From: Betaproteobacteria bacterium UBA2293
Lineage (GTDB): Bacteria > Pseudomonadota > Gammaproteobacteria > Burkholderiales > Rhodocyclaceae
Length of the DNA: 36,004 nucleotides
Reading direction: 5' to 3'
Assembly: GCA_002345845.1 (NCBI GenBank)
Contig: DDWF01000285.1
Location: 1-36,004 of the forward strand
Shown here: positions 23,930 to 33,157 of the stretch, piece by piece
Layout: each line of letters starts with the position of its first letter
How positions within the stretch are numbered: position 1 is the stretch's first letter
Made by a program: the position numbers and the translations under genes
The notes under the pieces: model-generated
Databases searched by the model: none
Told to the model about the DNA's origin: nothing
What the model saw: only the letters and a program-made list of their open reading frames with translations

Positions 23930-24784
23930 TCAGGTCATCTGCTTCGTACTTGAAGTGGCGACGTAACGTTCGCTGACGAAGCTTTCGATTGCCTGCAGGA
24001 AAGTGTTGCCCGTGTAATTGCCAGCCAGTTCGCGGGCCTTGCCGAGGAACTCGTCTTCGCTGATCCCGGCGGCCTTGGCCAAGCCGAGCCAGATGGATTG
24101 GGGGAAGGTGGTGCCGGCGGTTTCCGGCATGCTCAGTTTGGCTTCTTGCCAGCGCTGCTTCCACTTGTCGGGGATTTCTCCGGCTTGTTCCTGCTGGATT
24201 TGCGCTATTGCCACCTTGAGCTTGTGTGTCTCTTCGGCTTCGTTCAGCGGCGCTGCGTTCGCTGCCGGCGTCAGCCTGGCCATGGCCGCGGCGATGTCGA
24301 CTTCGCGCTGCGCGTCGGCCATCGTCATCGGCGCTTTCCAGCCCTCTGTCTGGACGGCGTGGATCAGTTGTACGTAGGGCGTCAGGTTGGTCATGCTTTC
24401 AGTGCTGGCGCCACGGGCGGCGTGCATTTCGCTCTTGATCTGCGCGATGAGCGCCGCGTTCTCCGGCAGCAGGGGCAGGTTGCCCATGCCTGGCGTTGTG
24501 CTGCTGCCGCCTATGCCCTGATTTGCCTGCAGGCGGGCCTGGGCTTCGTCGACAATATCCTGCGGAAAGACCCTGTTCAATTCGGCCAGTGCCGCCTGAC
24601 GAATGGACTCCGGGACAGCAATCCCGCCAGCGTTGGCGGCCGCCTGGCGGGCTTCGGCGGAGATGCTTACCGTTGTGCTTTCGGTCGTTGCCGTACTCTG
24701 GCGGCTTGCTGCGCTGCCGCTCATGCTGCGCGGGGCCGTTGCGCTACTGGTGCCGTATAAAGATGCGATGGCCGTGATACTCAT
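23930..24784 (-). CDS. Hypothetical protein, Ala/Ser-rich N-terminus
   Basis: I do not recognise this 284-residue protein. It begins with a low-complexity Ser/Thr/Ala segment (about 10-45) ending in VSISAEARQAAANAGG. A helical, charged body follows, including FPQDIVDEAQARLQANQG, a central repeat-free region and a C-terminal part with PDKWKQRWQEAKLSMPE and FLQAIESFVSERYV. There is no signal peptide or membrane helix. GGGAGG eight bases before ATG 24784 is a strong ribosome binding site, which supports a real gene. It lies 91 bases upstream of sbcD on the same strand and may share its transcript, but no functional link can be read from the sequence. Confidence 0.8.
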   Translation of the reverse strand: MSITAIASLYGTSSATAPRSMSGSAASRQSTATTESTTVSISAEARQAAANAGGIAVPESIRQAALAELNRVFPQDIVDEAQARLQANQGIGGSSTTPGMGNLPLLPENAALIAQIKSEMHAARGASTESMTNLTPYVQLIHAVQTEGWKAPMTMADAQREVDIAAAMARLTPAANAAPLNEAEETHKLKVAIAQIQQEQAGEIPDKWKQRWQEAKLSMPETAGTTFPQSIWLGLAKAAGISEDEFLGKARELAGNYTGNTFLQAIESFVSERYVATSSTKQMT

Positions 24785-25118
24785 TTTCGTCCTCCCGTCG
24801 GAATGTTCTGCTCTTGGCGAGAGGCCGCAGCAATATCGATGCCATGCCGAAGGAATGCTCGGCTATTGGTGCCGGGCCTTGCCTGGCAATGGTTGACGGC
24901 CGGAAAGTCGGGCCGGCGCACGGTAAGGGCAAGCGGCAAATTTTGCGGTCGACCGGAAAAATTCCCGTTTTTTGCGGCTGGCCATCAAGGACATCCTGCG
25001 GCCGGAGTGCACGGAGTACCCGGAACTCCCATCTCCGGCGCGGTCAAAGCATCATGACCCGCCGCGGCGGGGGCAAGGTCCCGCTCCGTCGCGCCCTGCG
25101 CGGGCGAGGAGATCAATC
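24785..25118. other. Divergent intergenic region, 334 bases
   Basis: This is the shared upstream region of the hypothetical protein and the Yip1-family gene. The only structure I can point to is the perfect palindrome CCCGCCGCGGCGGG at 25058-25071, close to the Yip1-family start. I see no convincing gene or small RNA. Confidence 0.4.
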
Positions 25119-25715
25119 ATGATGATGAATCATATTCCGGGCATGCTGGTTTCCGAGAAGACCGGCTGGGACGAAATCGACAAGTCCAATTATTCGGCGC
25201 GCTGGTTTTTTCGCAGTCTGGTCATGCCGCTGTCGCTGTTGCCGCCGGCCATGTATGCCTATGCCGAGCTGGTTCATCCCGGCGTGATTTTTCCACTGTC
25301 GATGCCGGCCCTGACGGTCACGCAGTTGCTGGTGATCGGCATCGTCTTCTACGGCATGCAGTTGTTGATGGTGGCCTACATGGCGATGCTGATCGAACGT
25401 ATGGCCCAGGCACGTGACCACGATCCGGGTTACGACGGGGCGTACGCGCTGGCCGCCATCGCCCCGGTGCCGCTATGGCTGTCGTCGCTGGCGCTGCTGG
25501 TGCCGAACCAGGGCTTCGTGATCGCCGTCGGCATCGTCGCCTGGGTGGCAGCGCTGGCCTTGATCCGCCATGGTGTACGGCCGCTGCTGCATGTCGATGA
25601 CGAGAAGACGGCTCGCTACATCGCCAACATGGTCTCGATGGCTGGCATCGCCGCCGGTATCGGCCTGCTGCTTGTGTCGGGGATGATTCTGAGCATGCTG
25701 CTCGGTAGCTGGTAA
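25119..25715 (+). CDS. Yip1-family integral membrane protein
   Basis: The 198-residue inner-membrane protein has about five hydrophobic helices (for example WFFRSLVMPLSLLPPAMYAY, GIVFYGMQLLMVAYMAML and IAAGIGLLLVSGMILSMLLG). A short cytoplasmic N-terminus contains PGMLVSEKTGWDEI. The layout matches bacterial Yip1-family proteins, whose function is not known. Three consecutive ATG codons begin at 25119, with GAGGAGA upstream; any of them could serve. The open frame extends to 24972 but without a ribosome binding site. It converges with the TonB-like gene across a small hairpin. Confidence 0.82.
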   Translation: MMMNHIPGMLVSEKTGWDEIDKSNYSARWFFRSLVMPLSLLPPAMYAYAELVHPGVIFPLSMPALTVTQLLVIGIVFYGMQLLMVAYMAMLIERMAQARDHDPGYDGAYALAAIAPVPLWLSSLALLVPNQGFVIAVGIVAWVAALALIRHGVRPLLHVDDEKTARYIANMVSMAGIAAGIGLLLVSGMILSMLLGSW

Positions 25716-25730
25716 GCGCCGGTCGGGCGC
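25716..25730. terminator. Small hairpin between convergent genes
   Basis: GCGCC-GGTCG-GGCGC forms a five-base stem directly after the Yip1-family stop codon. No clear T-run follows. It may act as a weak terminator or only protect the 3' end. Confidence 0.3.
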
Positions 25731-25735
25731 ACGCT

Positions 25736-26554
25736 TCATTGACAACGGCCGCCGCTCATCCGTGAGAAGCCGGCTGAGCCGTCGCGGTTGGCGGGGCGGA
25801 TGCAGATGGTGATGCCGAGCGAGCGGGCGGCCTTGTCGATGTCCGGCGGAAAGGGCAAAAACGGCACTGATCGCTCGACCACCGCTTTGATGTAGGCGAT
25901 TTCGTCGGCCTGGTCGCCGGCATTGAGCACGGCGAATGATTTCAGCGAGCCATCGGGATTGAGCCGGAAGTGGATGGCGGCCGGGCGCACGCCCTGGCCG
26001 CGCCGATCATTGCCAACTTGCAGTGAGCTACGGTTGAGGCGCCGCACCAGGCCATCCAGATACAACTCCAGGCTGAAGGGATCGGGCGACGGAGCGTTCG
26101 GGCGCAGCTCCAGCAGGGCCTCGCCTTCCTCGTCGCGCGCCGCCATCTGTCGGCCCTGTTCGCGCGCCATGACTTGCGAACGTTGGGCCAGCGTCGGCTT
26201 GGCGACGGCTCCGGGCTGTCTGGCCAATTCACTCAGGAAGTCATCCATTTCCGCCTTCTCGGCCACGCTCCATGTGGGTTGGGTCGTTGCCCGCGGCCGT
26301 TCGGCGGTCAACCGGCGGGTTCGGGGAGGCTTGCTGGCGGCAGCCGGTGGCGGCGCGGCGGGGGCTTCGCTGCTCTCGGCTGGCGCCGGGCTGACCGGGG
26401 CAAAGCGTGCCTCCAGGCGCGCGCTGGCCGCCGGACGAGCGGGTGGGGCATGCTGGGGAGCCAGCAGCAACAGCAGGTGGGTGGCCAGTGAAACCGCAAG
26501 CGCCCAGACCAGGGAGCGCCGCGCTGGCGAGATCGCGATCGACATCGGTGCCAT
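25736..26554 (-). CDS. TonB-like energy transducer protein
   Basis: The 272-residue protein has one N-terminal membrane helix ([20 protein letters not shown]), a long Pro/Ala-rich periplasmic linker (about 35-90), a helical segment ([18 protein letters not shown]) and a C-terminal TonB-type domain. The last includes [20 protein letters not shown] and [15 protein letters not shown]. This is the TonB layout, but no exbB/exbD or receptor gene is next to it, so it may be an orphan TonB or a related envelope protein. ATG 26554 lacks a clear ribosome binding site; ATG three codons later is also possible. It is divergent from purL. Confidence 0.75.
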   Translation of the reverse strand: MAPMSIAISPARRSLVWALAVSLATHLLLLLAPQHAPPARPAASARLEARFAPVSPAPAESSEAPAAPPPAAASKPPRTRRLTAERPRATTQPTWSVAEKAEMDDFLSELARQPGAVAKPTLAQRSQVMAREQGRQMAARDEEGEALLELRPNAPSPDPFSLELYLDGLVRRLNRSSLQVGNDRRGQGVRPAAIHFRLNPDGSLKSFAVLNAGDQADEIAYIKAVVERSVPFLPFPPDIDKAARSLGITICIRPANRDGSAGFSRMSGGRCQ

Positions 26555-26670
26555 TTTAAGCGGGGGCGTGCATCCGGTACTCAGGCATTTATCCGTGTGA
26601 CCGGCTTTCCGAAGCGGCCGAAGAGCGTCCGGCGACCGGCCGAAAGCCAGGCTCGCAAGGCCGCCTCGGG

Positions 26671-26676
26671 TATAAT
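26671..26676 (+). promoter_or_regulatory. Predicted -10 element of purL promoter
   Basis: A consensus TATAAT lies 35 bases before the purL start codon. No good -35 hexamer is seen at the usual 16-18 base spacing, so an activator or a weak promoter is possible. Confidence 0.55.
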
Positions 26677-26710
26677 GCCGGCCTCTCCGCCTAACCCGAA
26701 ATCACTCCCC

Positions 26711-29700
26711 ATGGCCGACATTCTTTGCCTCAAGGGCGACGCCGCCTTTTCCGCCTTCCGCCTGCAACGCCTGCAAGCCCGCCTGGTCGCGGCCGTCTCG
26801 GACATCGAACGGGTAAGCGCCGATTACTGGCATGTCGTCGCGCAAAAACGCGCGCTGACCGCTGATGAGCGGGCCAAGCTGGCGCAGCTGCTGGAAGAGC
26901 AGGTTGCCGGGGCGGAGCAGGGCGAGCTGTTCCTGGTCACGCCGCGCATCGGCACCATTTCGCCGTGGTCGTCGAAGGCTACCGACATCGCCTTCAACTG
27001 CGACCTGGAGCCGGCCATCGAGCGTATCGAGCGCGTCGTTGCCTTCCACGTCGTGCTGCGCAACAACCGGGCGCTGACTGCCGATGAGAAGAAGACCGTC
27101 GCCGGCTTGCTGCACGACCGGATGACCGAATCGGTGCTGCCGGGTTTTGAAGCCACCGGCGAACTGTTCCGCCATTTCGCGCCGAAGCCGTTGAATACCG
27201 TCGACGTGCTGGCCGGCGGCAAGGCGGCGCTGGTCGAGGCCAACGGGTCGCTCGGACTGGCACTGTCGGACGACGAAATTGATTACCTGCTGAATATCTT
27301 CACGTCGGCCGGCCGCAACCCGACCGACGTCGAGCTGATGATGTTCGCCCAGGCCAATTCCGAGCACTGCCGCCACAAGATTTTCAACGCTTCCTGGGTG
27401 ATCGACGGCGAGAAGAAGGACAAGACCCTGTTCGGCATGATCCGCGAAACCCATGCCGCGGCGCCGCAAGGCACGGTCATGGCCTACGCCGACAACGCTT
27501 CGATCATCGAAGGCGCGACCATCCAGCGTTTCTACCCGGATGCCGACCGCGGCTATTCGTACAAGGAAGAGCTGACCCACATCCTGACCAAGGTTGAAAC
27601 GCATAACCACCCGACGGCGATTTCGCCGTTCCCCGGCGCCTCGACCGGTTCCGGCGGCGAAATCCGCGACGAAGGCGCCACCGGCAAGGGCTCCAAGCCG
27701 AAGGCCGGCCTCTGTGGTTTCTCGGTCTCCAACCTGAATCTGCCTGATGCCCCGCAGCCGTGGGAACACGCCTATGGCCGCCCGTCGCGCATCGCCTCGG
27801 CGCTCGACATCATGATCGAAGGCCCGATTGGCGCCGCCGCCTTCAACAACGAATTCGGCCGCCCGAACCTGACCGGCTATTTCCGCACCTACGAGCAGGA
27901 TGTCGCCGGCACGGTGCGCGGCTACCACAAGCCGATCATGATTGCCGGCGGTCTGGGCAGCATTCAGGCCGAGCAGTCGTTCAAGGACGAAACCTTCCCG
28001 GTCGGCACGCTGTTCGTGCAACTGGGCGGCCCCGGCATGCTGATCGGCCTGGGCGGCGGTGCCGCCTCGTCGATGACGGCCGGTGCCAATGCCGAAGACC
28101 TCGACTTCGCCTCGGTCCAGCGTGGCAACCCGGAAATCCAGCGCCGCGCCCAGGAGGTGATCGACCGCTGCTGGCAGATGGGTAAGGACAACCCGATTCT
28201 GTCGGTGCATGACGTCGGTGCCGGTGGTGTGTCCAATGCCCTGCCGGAACTGGCCCACTCCGGCGGCGTCGGCGCCAAGTTCGACCTGCGCAAGGTGCCC
28301 ATCCTTGAACCGGGCATGTCGCCGGCCGAAATCTGGTCCAACGAATCGCAGGAACGCTACGTCCTGGCCATTCCGCCGAATCGCATCGGCGAGTTCCAGG
28401 CCATGTGCGAGCGCGAGCGCTGCCCGTTCGCTGTCGTCGGCGAAGCTACCAGCGATGGTCACTTGACGGTCACCGATGCCCATTTCGGCGTCAATCCGGT
28501 CGATATGGAAATGGAAGCTCTGCTCGGCAAGCCGCCGCGCATGACGCGCGACGTCAAGCACGAAGCGGAGACCTTCGTCTCCTTTGACGCGACCGCCATC
28601 GAACTCAAGGATGCTGCCTATCGCCTGATGCGTCTGCCGACCATCGCCGACAAAACCTTCCTGATCTCCATCGGCGACCGCTCGGTGGGCGGCATGACTG
28701 CCCGCGACCAGATGGTCGGCCCGTGGCAGGTGCCGGTGGCCGACGTCGCGGTGACGACGATGGGTTACCAGGGCTATCTCGGTGAAGCCTTCGCCATGGG
28801 TGAGCGTACGCCGCTGGCTGTGCTCGACGCTCCGGCCTCCGGCCGCATGGCCATCGGCGAGGCGCTGACCAACCTGGCTGCCGCCGATATTGGCGAACTG
28901 GGCAAGGTCAAGCTCTCCGCCAACTGGATGGCGCCGTGCGGCGTCGCCGGTGAAGATGCCCGCTTGTTCGACACCGTCGAGGCGGTTTCCGACCTGTGCA
29001 AGGCGATTGGCGTGTCGATCCCGGTCGGCAAGGATTCGCTGTCGATGCGTACCGCCTGGGAAGATGGCGGCGAGAAGAAGCAGGTGGTGTCGCCGCTGTC
29101 GCTGGTCGTCACCTCGTTTGCCGCGGTCAATGACGTGCGCAAAACGAAGACGCCGCAACTGGCCGTCGACCAGGGTGAAACCGAGCTGCTGCTCCTCGAT
29201 CTCGGCCAGAACCGCCTCGGCGGCTCGGCTCTGGCCCAGGTGTACAACGCCACCGGCAACGATGCGCCGGATGTCGACGATCCGGCTAAGCTGAAGGCGC
29301 TGTTCGATGCAGTGCAGAAGCTCAATCATGACGGCCTGCTGCTCGCCTATCACGACCGTTCCGACGGTGGCCTGTTCGTCGCTGCTTGCGAAATGGCTTT
29401 CGCCAGCCGCCGCGGCGTGTCGCTCGATTTGGACGGTATCTGCTACGACGCGGGTGCCGGCGATATCGATGGTTCGGAAAAGCGTCCCGACCTGCTGGCC
29501 GGCCGCGATTTCGAGAACATCGTCCGCGCCCTGTTCAATGAGGAACTCGGCGCCCTGATCCAGATCCGCCGCAGCGAGCGCGAAAAGGTGACCTCGGTGC
29601 TGCGCGCCCTGCGCGTGCCTTACCACTTCGTCGGTCACCTCAACGAATGGGATGAAATCCGCGTCACCCGCAACGCCAAGCGCGTCCTGCGCGAGAAGCG

Positions 29701-30643
29701 CGTCGACCTGCAACGCGCCTGGTCGGAAACCAGCTACCAGATGCAGACTCTGCGCGACAATCCGAGCTGCGCCCAGCAGGAGTTCGACCGCATTCTAGAC
29801 ACCAGCGACCCCGGCCTGACGCCGAAGGTCACCTTCGATCCGCAGGACGATTTCACCAAGGTCTATCAGGACATCAGCGGTCGCCCGCGCGTCGCCATCC
29901 TGCGCGAGCAAGGCGTCAACAGCCATTACGAAATGGCCGCCGCCTTCGACCGCGCCGGCTTCGCCTCGGTCGACGTACATATGAGCGACATCCTGGCCGG
30001 CCGCGTCAGCCTCAAGGATTTCAAGGGACTCGTCGCCTGCGGCGGCTTCTCTTACGGCGACGTACTCGGCGCCGGCCAGGGCTGGGCCAAGACCATCCTG
30101 ATGCACGAAGTCTGCCGCGACGAGTTCGCTGCCTTCTTCAAGCGCCCGGACACCTTCGCCCTCGGCGTCTGTAACGGCTGCCAGATGATGAGCGCGCTGA
30201 AGTCGATCATCCCCGGCGCCGAACATTGGCCAGCCTTCCGCCGCAACAAGGTCGAGCAGTTCGAGGCGCGCTTCGTGATGACCGAGATTCTCGATTCGCC
30301 GTCGATCTTCTTCGCCGGCATGGAGGGCTCGCAGGTGCCGATCGTCGTTTCGCACGGCGAGGGCAGGGCGGTGTTCGACCATGCCGACGACCAGAGCAAG
30401 GTGCTGTCCGCCGTCCGTTACGTGGACAACAAGGGCGAGCCGACCGAGGCCTATCCGTACAACCCGAACGGCTCGCCGGGCGGCCTGACCGCGGTGACCA
30501 CGGCCGACGGCCGCTTCACCATCATGATGCCGCACCCGGAACGTGTCTTCCGCACCGTGCAGATGTCCTGGCACCCGGAAAACTGGGGCGAGGATTCGCC
30601 GTGGATGCGGATGTTCCGCAACGCCCGGCGCTGGGTCGGCTAA
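26711..30643 (+). CDS. purL: Phosphoribosylformylglycinamidine synthase PurL (single-chain)
   Basis: PurL converts FGAR, ATP and glutamine to FGAM in purine synthesis. At 1310 residues this is the large one-chain form found in proteobacteria, not the split PurL/PurQ/PurS type. Visible features are the N-terminal PurS-like part and the synthetase core with [31 protein letters not shown] and [19 protein letters not shown]. The C-terminal glutaminase domain has Cys1154 in GVCNGCQMM and the triad partners His1275 and Glu1277 in [19 protein letters not shown] at 26711 is the family-typical start; there is no Shine-Dalgarno sequence. It ends at a long palindromic terminator. The gene is isolated from other pur genes, as usual. 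Confidence 0.98.
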   Translation: MADILCLKGDAAFSAFRLQRLQARLVAAVSDIERVSADYWHVVAQKRALTADERAKLAQLLEEQVAGAEQGELFLVTPRIGTISPWSSKATDIAFNCDLEPAIERIERVVAFHVVLRNNRALTADEKKTVAGLLHDRMTESVLPGFEATGELFRHFAPKPLNTVDVLAGGKAALVEANGSLGLALSDDEIDYLLNIFTSAGRNPTDVELMMFAQANSEHCRHKIFNASWVIDGEKKDKTLFGMIRETHAAAPQGTVMAYADNASIIEGATIQRFYPDADRGYSYKEELTHILTKVETHNHPTAISPFPGASTGSGGEIRDEGATGKGSKPKAGLCGFSVSNLNLPDAPQPWEHAYGRPSRIASALDIMIEGPIGAAAFNNEFGRPNLTGYFRTYEQDVAGTVRGYHKPIMIAGGLGSIQAEQSFKDETFPVGTLFVQLGGPGMLIGLGGGAASSMTAGANAEDLDFASVQRGNPEIQRRAQEVIDRCWQMGKDNPILSVHDVGAGGVSNALPELAHSGGVGAKFDLRKVPILEPGMSPAEIWSNESQERYVLAIPPNRIGEFQAMCERERCPFAVVGEATSDGHLTVTDAHFGVNPVDMEMEALLGKPPRMTRDVKHEAETFVSFDATAIELKDAAYRLMRLPTIADKTFLISIGDRSVGGMTARDQMVGPWQVPVADVAVTTMGYQGYLGEAFAMGERTPLAVLDAPASGRMAIGEALTNLAAADIGELGKVKLSANWMAPCGVAGEDARLFDTVEAVSDLCKAIGVSIPVGKDSLSMRTAWEDGGEKKQVVSPLSLVVTSFAAVNDVRKTKTPQLAVDQGETELLLLDLGQNRLGGSALAQVYNATGNDAPDVDDPAKLKALFDAVQKLNHDGLLLAYHDRSDGGLFVAACEMAFASRRGVSLDLDGICYDAGAGDIDGSEKRPDLLAGRDFENIVRALFNEELGALIQIRRSEREKVTSVLRALRVPYHFVGHLNEWDEIRVTRNAKRVLREKRVDLQRAWSETSYQMQTLRDNPSCAQQEFDRILDTSDPGLTPKVTFDPQDDFTKVYQDISGRPRVAILREQGVNSHYEMAAAFDRAGFASVDVHMSDILAGRVSLKDFKGLVACGGFSYGDVLGAGQGWAKTILMHEVCRDEFAAFFKRPDTFALGVCNGCQMMSALKSIIPGAEHWPAFRRNKVEQFEARFVMTEILDSPSIFFAGMEGSQVPIVVSHGEGRAVFDHADDQSKVLSAVRYVDNKGEPTEAYPYNPNGSPGGLTAVTTADGRFTIMMPHPERVFRTVQMSWHPENWGEDSPWMRMFRNARRWVG

Positions 30644-30654
30644 AAGTCGCCCCA

Positions 30655-30694
30655 CCAAATGAAAAAAGCAGCCGCGGCTGCTTTTTTCATTTGG
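30655..30694. terminator. Bidirectional intrinsic terminator after purL
   Basis: A perfect 40-base palindrome (20 bases per arm, from CCAAATG to CATTTGG) contains a GC-rich core GCAGCCGCGGCTGC flanked by A6 and T6. It lies between the convergent purL and CZB-like genes and can terminate both. Confidence 0.95.
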
Positions 30695-30709
30695 GCGTCG
30701 AGGTACAGA

Positions 30710-31048
30710 TTAGGGCAGGTTGCGGGCGTCACCCAGTCGATCGATGACGCGGTGCGCCGCTTCGTTAAGATCGGGGAGCAGCAGGTCGGCCGAATCACCG
30801 AGGCCGTTGTTGCTTAGGTCGATGATCTCGTTAGCCAGCACATGAAAATGGCGGTCGGCAGCGAGCAGGGCGGCCAGGATGCTGTTGTTGCCTGCGGCCA
30901 CTTCCTGGCTCAGGCAGCTTTCCAGCGTGCAGCAACGATGCTCGGATAGTGGCATGTCGGCGTAGTCGCCACCGGCAAAGGCGTTAATGAACTGGCGACG
31001 CCAGTAATTGTGTGAGCGAATGGCGCCGTCGATATCGATCTGCGTCAT
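30710..31048 (-). CDS. Stand-alone CZB-like (chemoreceptor zinc-binding) domain protein
   Basis: The 112-residue soluble protein resembles the CZB domain that usually ends chemoreceptors and some diguanylate cyclases. The pattern is RSHNYWRRQF (His13), a SEHRCC segment (His37, Cys39, Cys40) and DRHFHVLANEI (His67, His69). It also keeps the AFAGGDYAD loop. The zinc ligand set is not identical to the classical three His and one Cys pattern, so metal binding is likely but not certain. ATG 31048 is chosen with GGAG nine bases upstream; a TTG at 31084 is in frame. No chemoreceptor gene is nearby. It could be a small zinc- or redox-sensing protein. Confidence 0.65.
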   Translation of the reverse strand: MTQIDIDGAIRSHNYWRRQFINAFAGGDYADMPLSEHRCCTLESCLSQEVAAGNNSILAALLAADRHFHVLANEIIDLSNNGLGDSADLLLPDLNEAAHRVIDRLGDARNLP

Positions 31049-31189
31049 GGGCGGAATCTCCGTCGGGTTGAGTGCTGCGGGCAAATCATCTGCCGTCGTC
31101 AGCCGAAGCCCGAATTATGCCGCAGAGCGCCGCCGCGGGTCAGTGGGGAAATCGCTATCCGTCCGGAAAATCAGCCATCGCAACCGGCC

Positions 31190-31498
31190 TCAGGAAAGGC
31201 TGAGCCGGGCCGTGTGCCAGGCGCTGGTCAGCCGGGACAGGTGCTGGCGCAGGCCGGCGAGGCACTGCGGCCGCTCCAGGCGGATCCGCCCGCTACCGAT
31301 GCTCTCGATCAGCGCCAGTCCATTACTGACAATGCAATGGCTTTGGCCGGGGCGGAGAAATACATCGCCGGCCTCGCCATCGACGGTCAGCCAGATGGTG
31401 CCCGCCATGCAGACGATACGCAGACCGCGTGCGTCGCGCAGCGACAGCGGATGGTTGTCGGCGAGGCAAAGCTCACCGGAACCCAGATCGATTTTCAT
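31190..31498 (-). CDS. DUF2917 domain-containing protein
   Basis: The 102-residue protein matches the small DUF2917 family: SLRDARGLRIVCMAGTIWLT, VDGEAGDVFLRPGQSH and LALIESIGSGRIRLE, which together suggest a small beta-rich cupin-like fold. Its role is unknown. GGAGAA lies upstream of ATG 31498. The gene is divergent from a MocR-type regulator 148 bases away. The region between them carries three regulator half-sites, so it is probably the regulator's target. Confidence 0.88.
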   Translation of the reverse strand: MKIDLGSGELCLADNHPLSLRDARGLRIVCMAGTIWLTVDGEAGDVFLRPGQSHCIVSNGLALIESIGSGRIRLERPQCLAGLRQHLSRLTSAWHTARLSLS

Positions 31499-31577
31499 GG
31501 CGTTCTCCGGCTGGACTATGGAGGGCAGTGTAGATTTCGTTTGGTCAGTGATACAGTGGCAATGAAATCAAATTGTG

Positions 31578-31613
31578 ACCAGTACAGTTGTTGTATTTGG
31601 TAACTGTACTGGT
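31578..31613. promoter_or_regulatory. MocR-type operator: 12-12-12 perfect inverted repeat
   Basis: ACCAGTACAGTT (31578-31589) and its exact reverse complement AACTGTACTGGT (31602-31613) are separated by twelve bases. They lie in the middle of the divergent DUF2917/MocR intergenic region. The perfect 12-base arms make a regulator-binding site very likely. Confidence 0.8.
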
Positions 31614-31626
31614 TGCAAAACATGCC

Positions 31627-31638
31627 AACTGTATTGGT
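31627..31638 (+). promoter_or_regulatory. Third operator half-site before MocR gene
   Basis: AACTGTATTGGT repeats the right arm of the upstream inverted repeat with one mismatch, 25 bases further on. It ends eight bases before the MocR start codon, where a bound regulator could block its own expression. Confidence 0.7.
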
Positions 31639-31646
31639 GACTCCCG

Positions 31647-33065
31647 ATGAGTGAATTGTTGCGTTACGAAAAGCTGGCCGCCGAGCTGGAAGGCATGATG
31701 GCCGACGGCGCCTTGCGCCACGGCGAGCGTCTGCCATCGGTGCGGCGCCTGTCGCAGGAACGCCGGCTGTCGGTGTCGACGGTGGTGCAGGCGCTGCGTC
31801 AGTTGGAGAGTCGCGGACTGGTCGAGGCCCGACCGCAAAGCGGCTATTTTGTGCGTCGGCCAGGGCCGGTACGGGCCGAGCCGAGTCCACGGGCAACACC
31901 AGAAACAGCGGTTCCGGTCGATGTCACGGAGCGTCTGGTGCGCGTCCTGCAGGCTGGCTGCAAGCCCTTGGTGGCACCGCTGGCGGCGGCCCTGCCGGCG
32001 CCGCAGCTATTACCGGTGGCGGCACTGCAGCGCCTGTATGCAGGCGTCGCCCGACGGCATCCGAAACTGCTTGAAGGCGGCAGCCATGTGAACATGAACG
32101 AGCCGGCGCTGGTCCGCCAGCTGGTTCGCCGTTCGCTGGCCTGGGGCGGGCCGCTGGCCAGCGACGAGATCGTCATCACCAATTCGTGCACCGAAGCGCT
32201 CGGCCTGTGCCTGCGGGCGGTGACCAAGCCGGGCGATACCGTTGCCGTCGAGTCGCCGGGCTACTACCTGATGTTGCAGTTGCTGGAAACGCTCGGCCTG
32301 CGCGCCCTGGAAATCCCGACCGATCCGCGCCACGGCCTGTCGGTCGAAGCGCTGGAACTGGCCAGCCGCCACGGCGGTGTCGCCGCCTGCCTGCTGGTGC
32401 CGAATGCCAGCAATCCATTGGGCAGCGTCATGCCTGACGAGAAGAAGCGCCAGTTGGCGGTGCTGACGGCGGCGCGCGGCATCGCCCTGATCGAGGACGA
32501 CATCTACGGTGACCTGCATTTCGGGGCGCAGCGGCCGTGGCCAATCAAGGCCTTCGACACCGCCGGCAACGTCATGCTGTGCTCGTCGTTTTCCAAAAGC
32601 CTGTCACCGTCGTTGCGCATCGGCTTTGTTGCGGCTGGGCGCTACCGAGCGGCGATAGCGCTGCAAAAAACCATCACCAGTGGCGGGACCAATCCGATCA
32701 CCCAGAACGTCCTCGCCGAGTACCTCGCCTCGACCGCCTTCGAGCGTCACCTGCGTACGCTGCGCCGGCTCTACGAGCAGCAGGTCGCGGCCATGCAGGC
32801 GTCGGTCAGCCGCTACTTTCCGGCGGCAACCCGCATTTCCCAGCCGCAGGGTGGCTATGTCCTGTGGGTCGAATTGCCCGAGCACGTTGACACCTCGCAG
32901 ATCTATGAGCGGGCGATAGCCGAGAACCTGGCCTATGTCCCGGGCGAACTGTTCTCGGCCAGCGGCATGTATCGCAACTGTCTGCGCCTCAATTGCGGGA
33001 ATCCGCATACACCGGAGATCGATGATGCCGTGCGCCGTCTGGGAAGGATCATCGACGCCGCCTGA
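31647..33065 (+). CDS. MocR-type regulator (GntR DNA-binding domain fused to aminotransferase-like domain)
   Basis: The 472-residue protein has an N-terminal GntR winged helix (about 1-70: GERLPSVRRLSQERRLSVST, LRQLESRGLVEARPQSGYFV). It is fused to a fold-type I aminotransferase-like domain (about 85-470). The PLP lysine is Lys317 in SSFSKSLSPSLRIGF; VPNASNPLG and ALIEDDIYGDL are further cofactor-site segments. MocR proteins use PLP and a small ligand to control a neighbouring gene, often divergent. Here that gene is DUF2917. The start is ATG 31647, just after the third operator half-site. The ligand cannot be inferred. Confidence 0.95.
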   Translation: MSELLRYEKLAAELEGMMADGALRHGERLPSVRRLSQERRLSVSTVVQALRQLESRGLVEARPQSGYFVRRPGPVRAEPSPRATPETAVPVDVTERLVRVLQAGCKPLVAPLAAALPAPQLLPVAALQRLYAGVARRHPKLLEGGSHVNMNEPALVRQLVRRSLAWGGPLASDEIVITNSCTEALGLCLRAVTKPGDTVAVESPGYYLMLQLLETLGLRALEIPTDPRHGLSVEALELASRHGGVAACLLVPNASNPLGSVMPDEKKRQLAVLTAARGIALIEDDIYGDLHFGAQRPWPIKAFDTAGNVMLCSSFSKSLSPSLRIGFVAAGRYRAAIALQKTITSGGTNPITQNVLAEYLASTAFERHLRTLRRLYEQQVAAMQASVSRYFPAATRISQPQGGYVLWVELPEHVDTSQIYERAIAENLAYVPGELFSASGMYRNCLRLNCGNPHTPEIDDAVRRLGRIIDAA

Positions 33066-33157
33066 GACGGCGAAGGGCCGGCAAACTACGGTATCATTGC
33101 CAACTTTTGGCAGGCCGCGCCCTGCCGTCCTGAACGATTTCGAAGGATTTTCTCGTC

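Noticed and set aside
26702..29713. 1003-codon open frame on the minus strand opposite purL
   Set aside because: purL is unmistakable on the plus strand; the antisense frame is open because of GC-rich codon bias and shows no recognisable domain.
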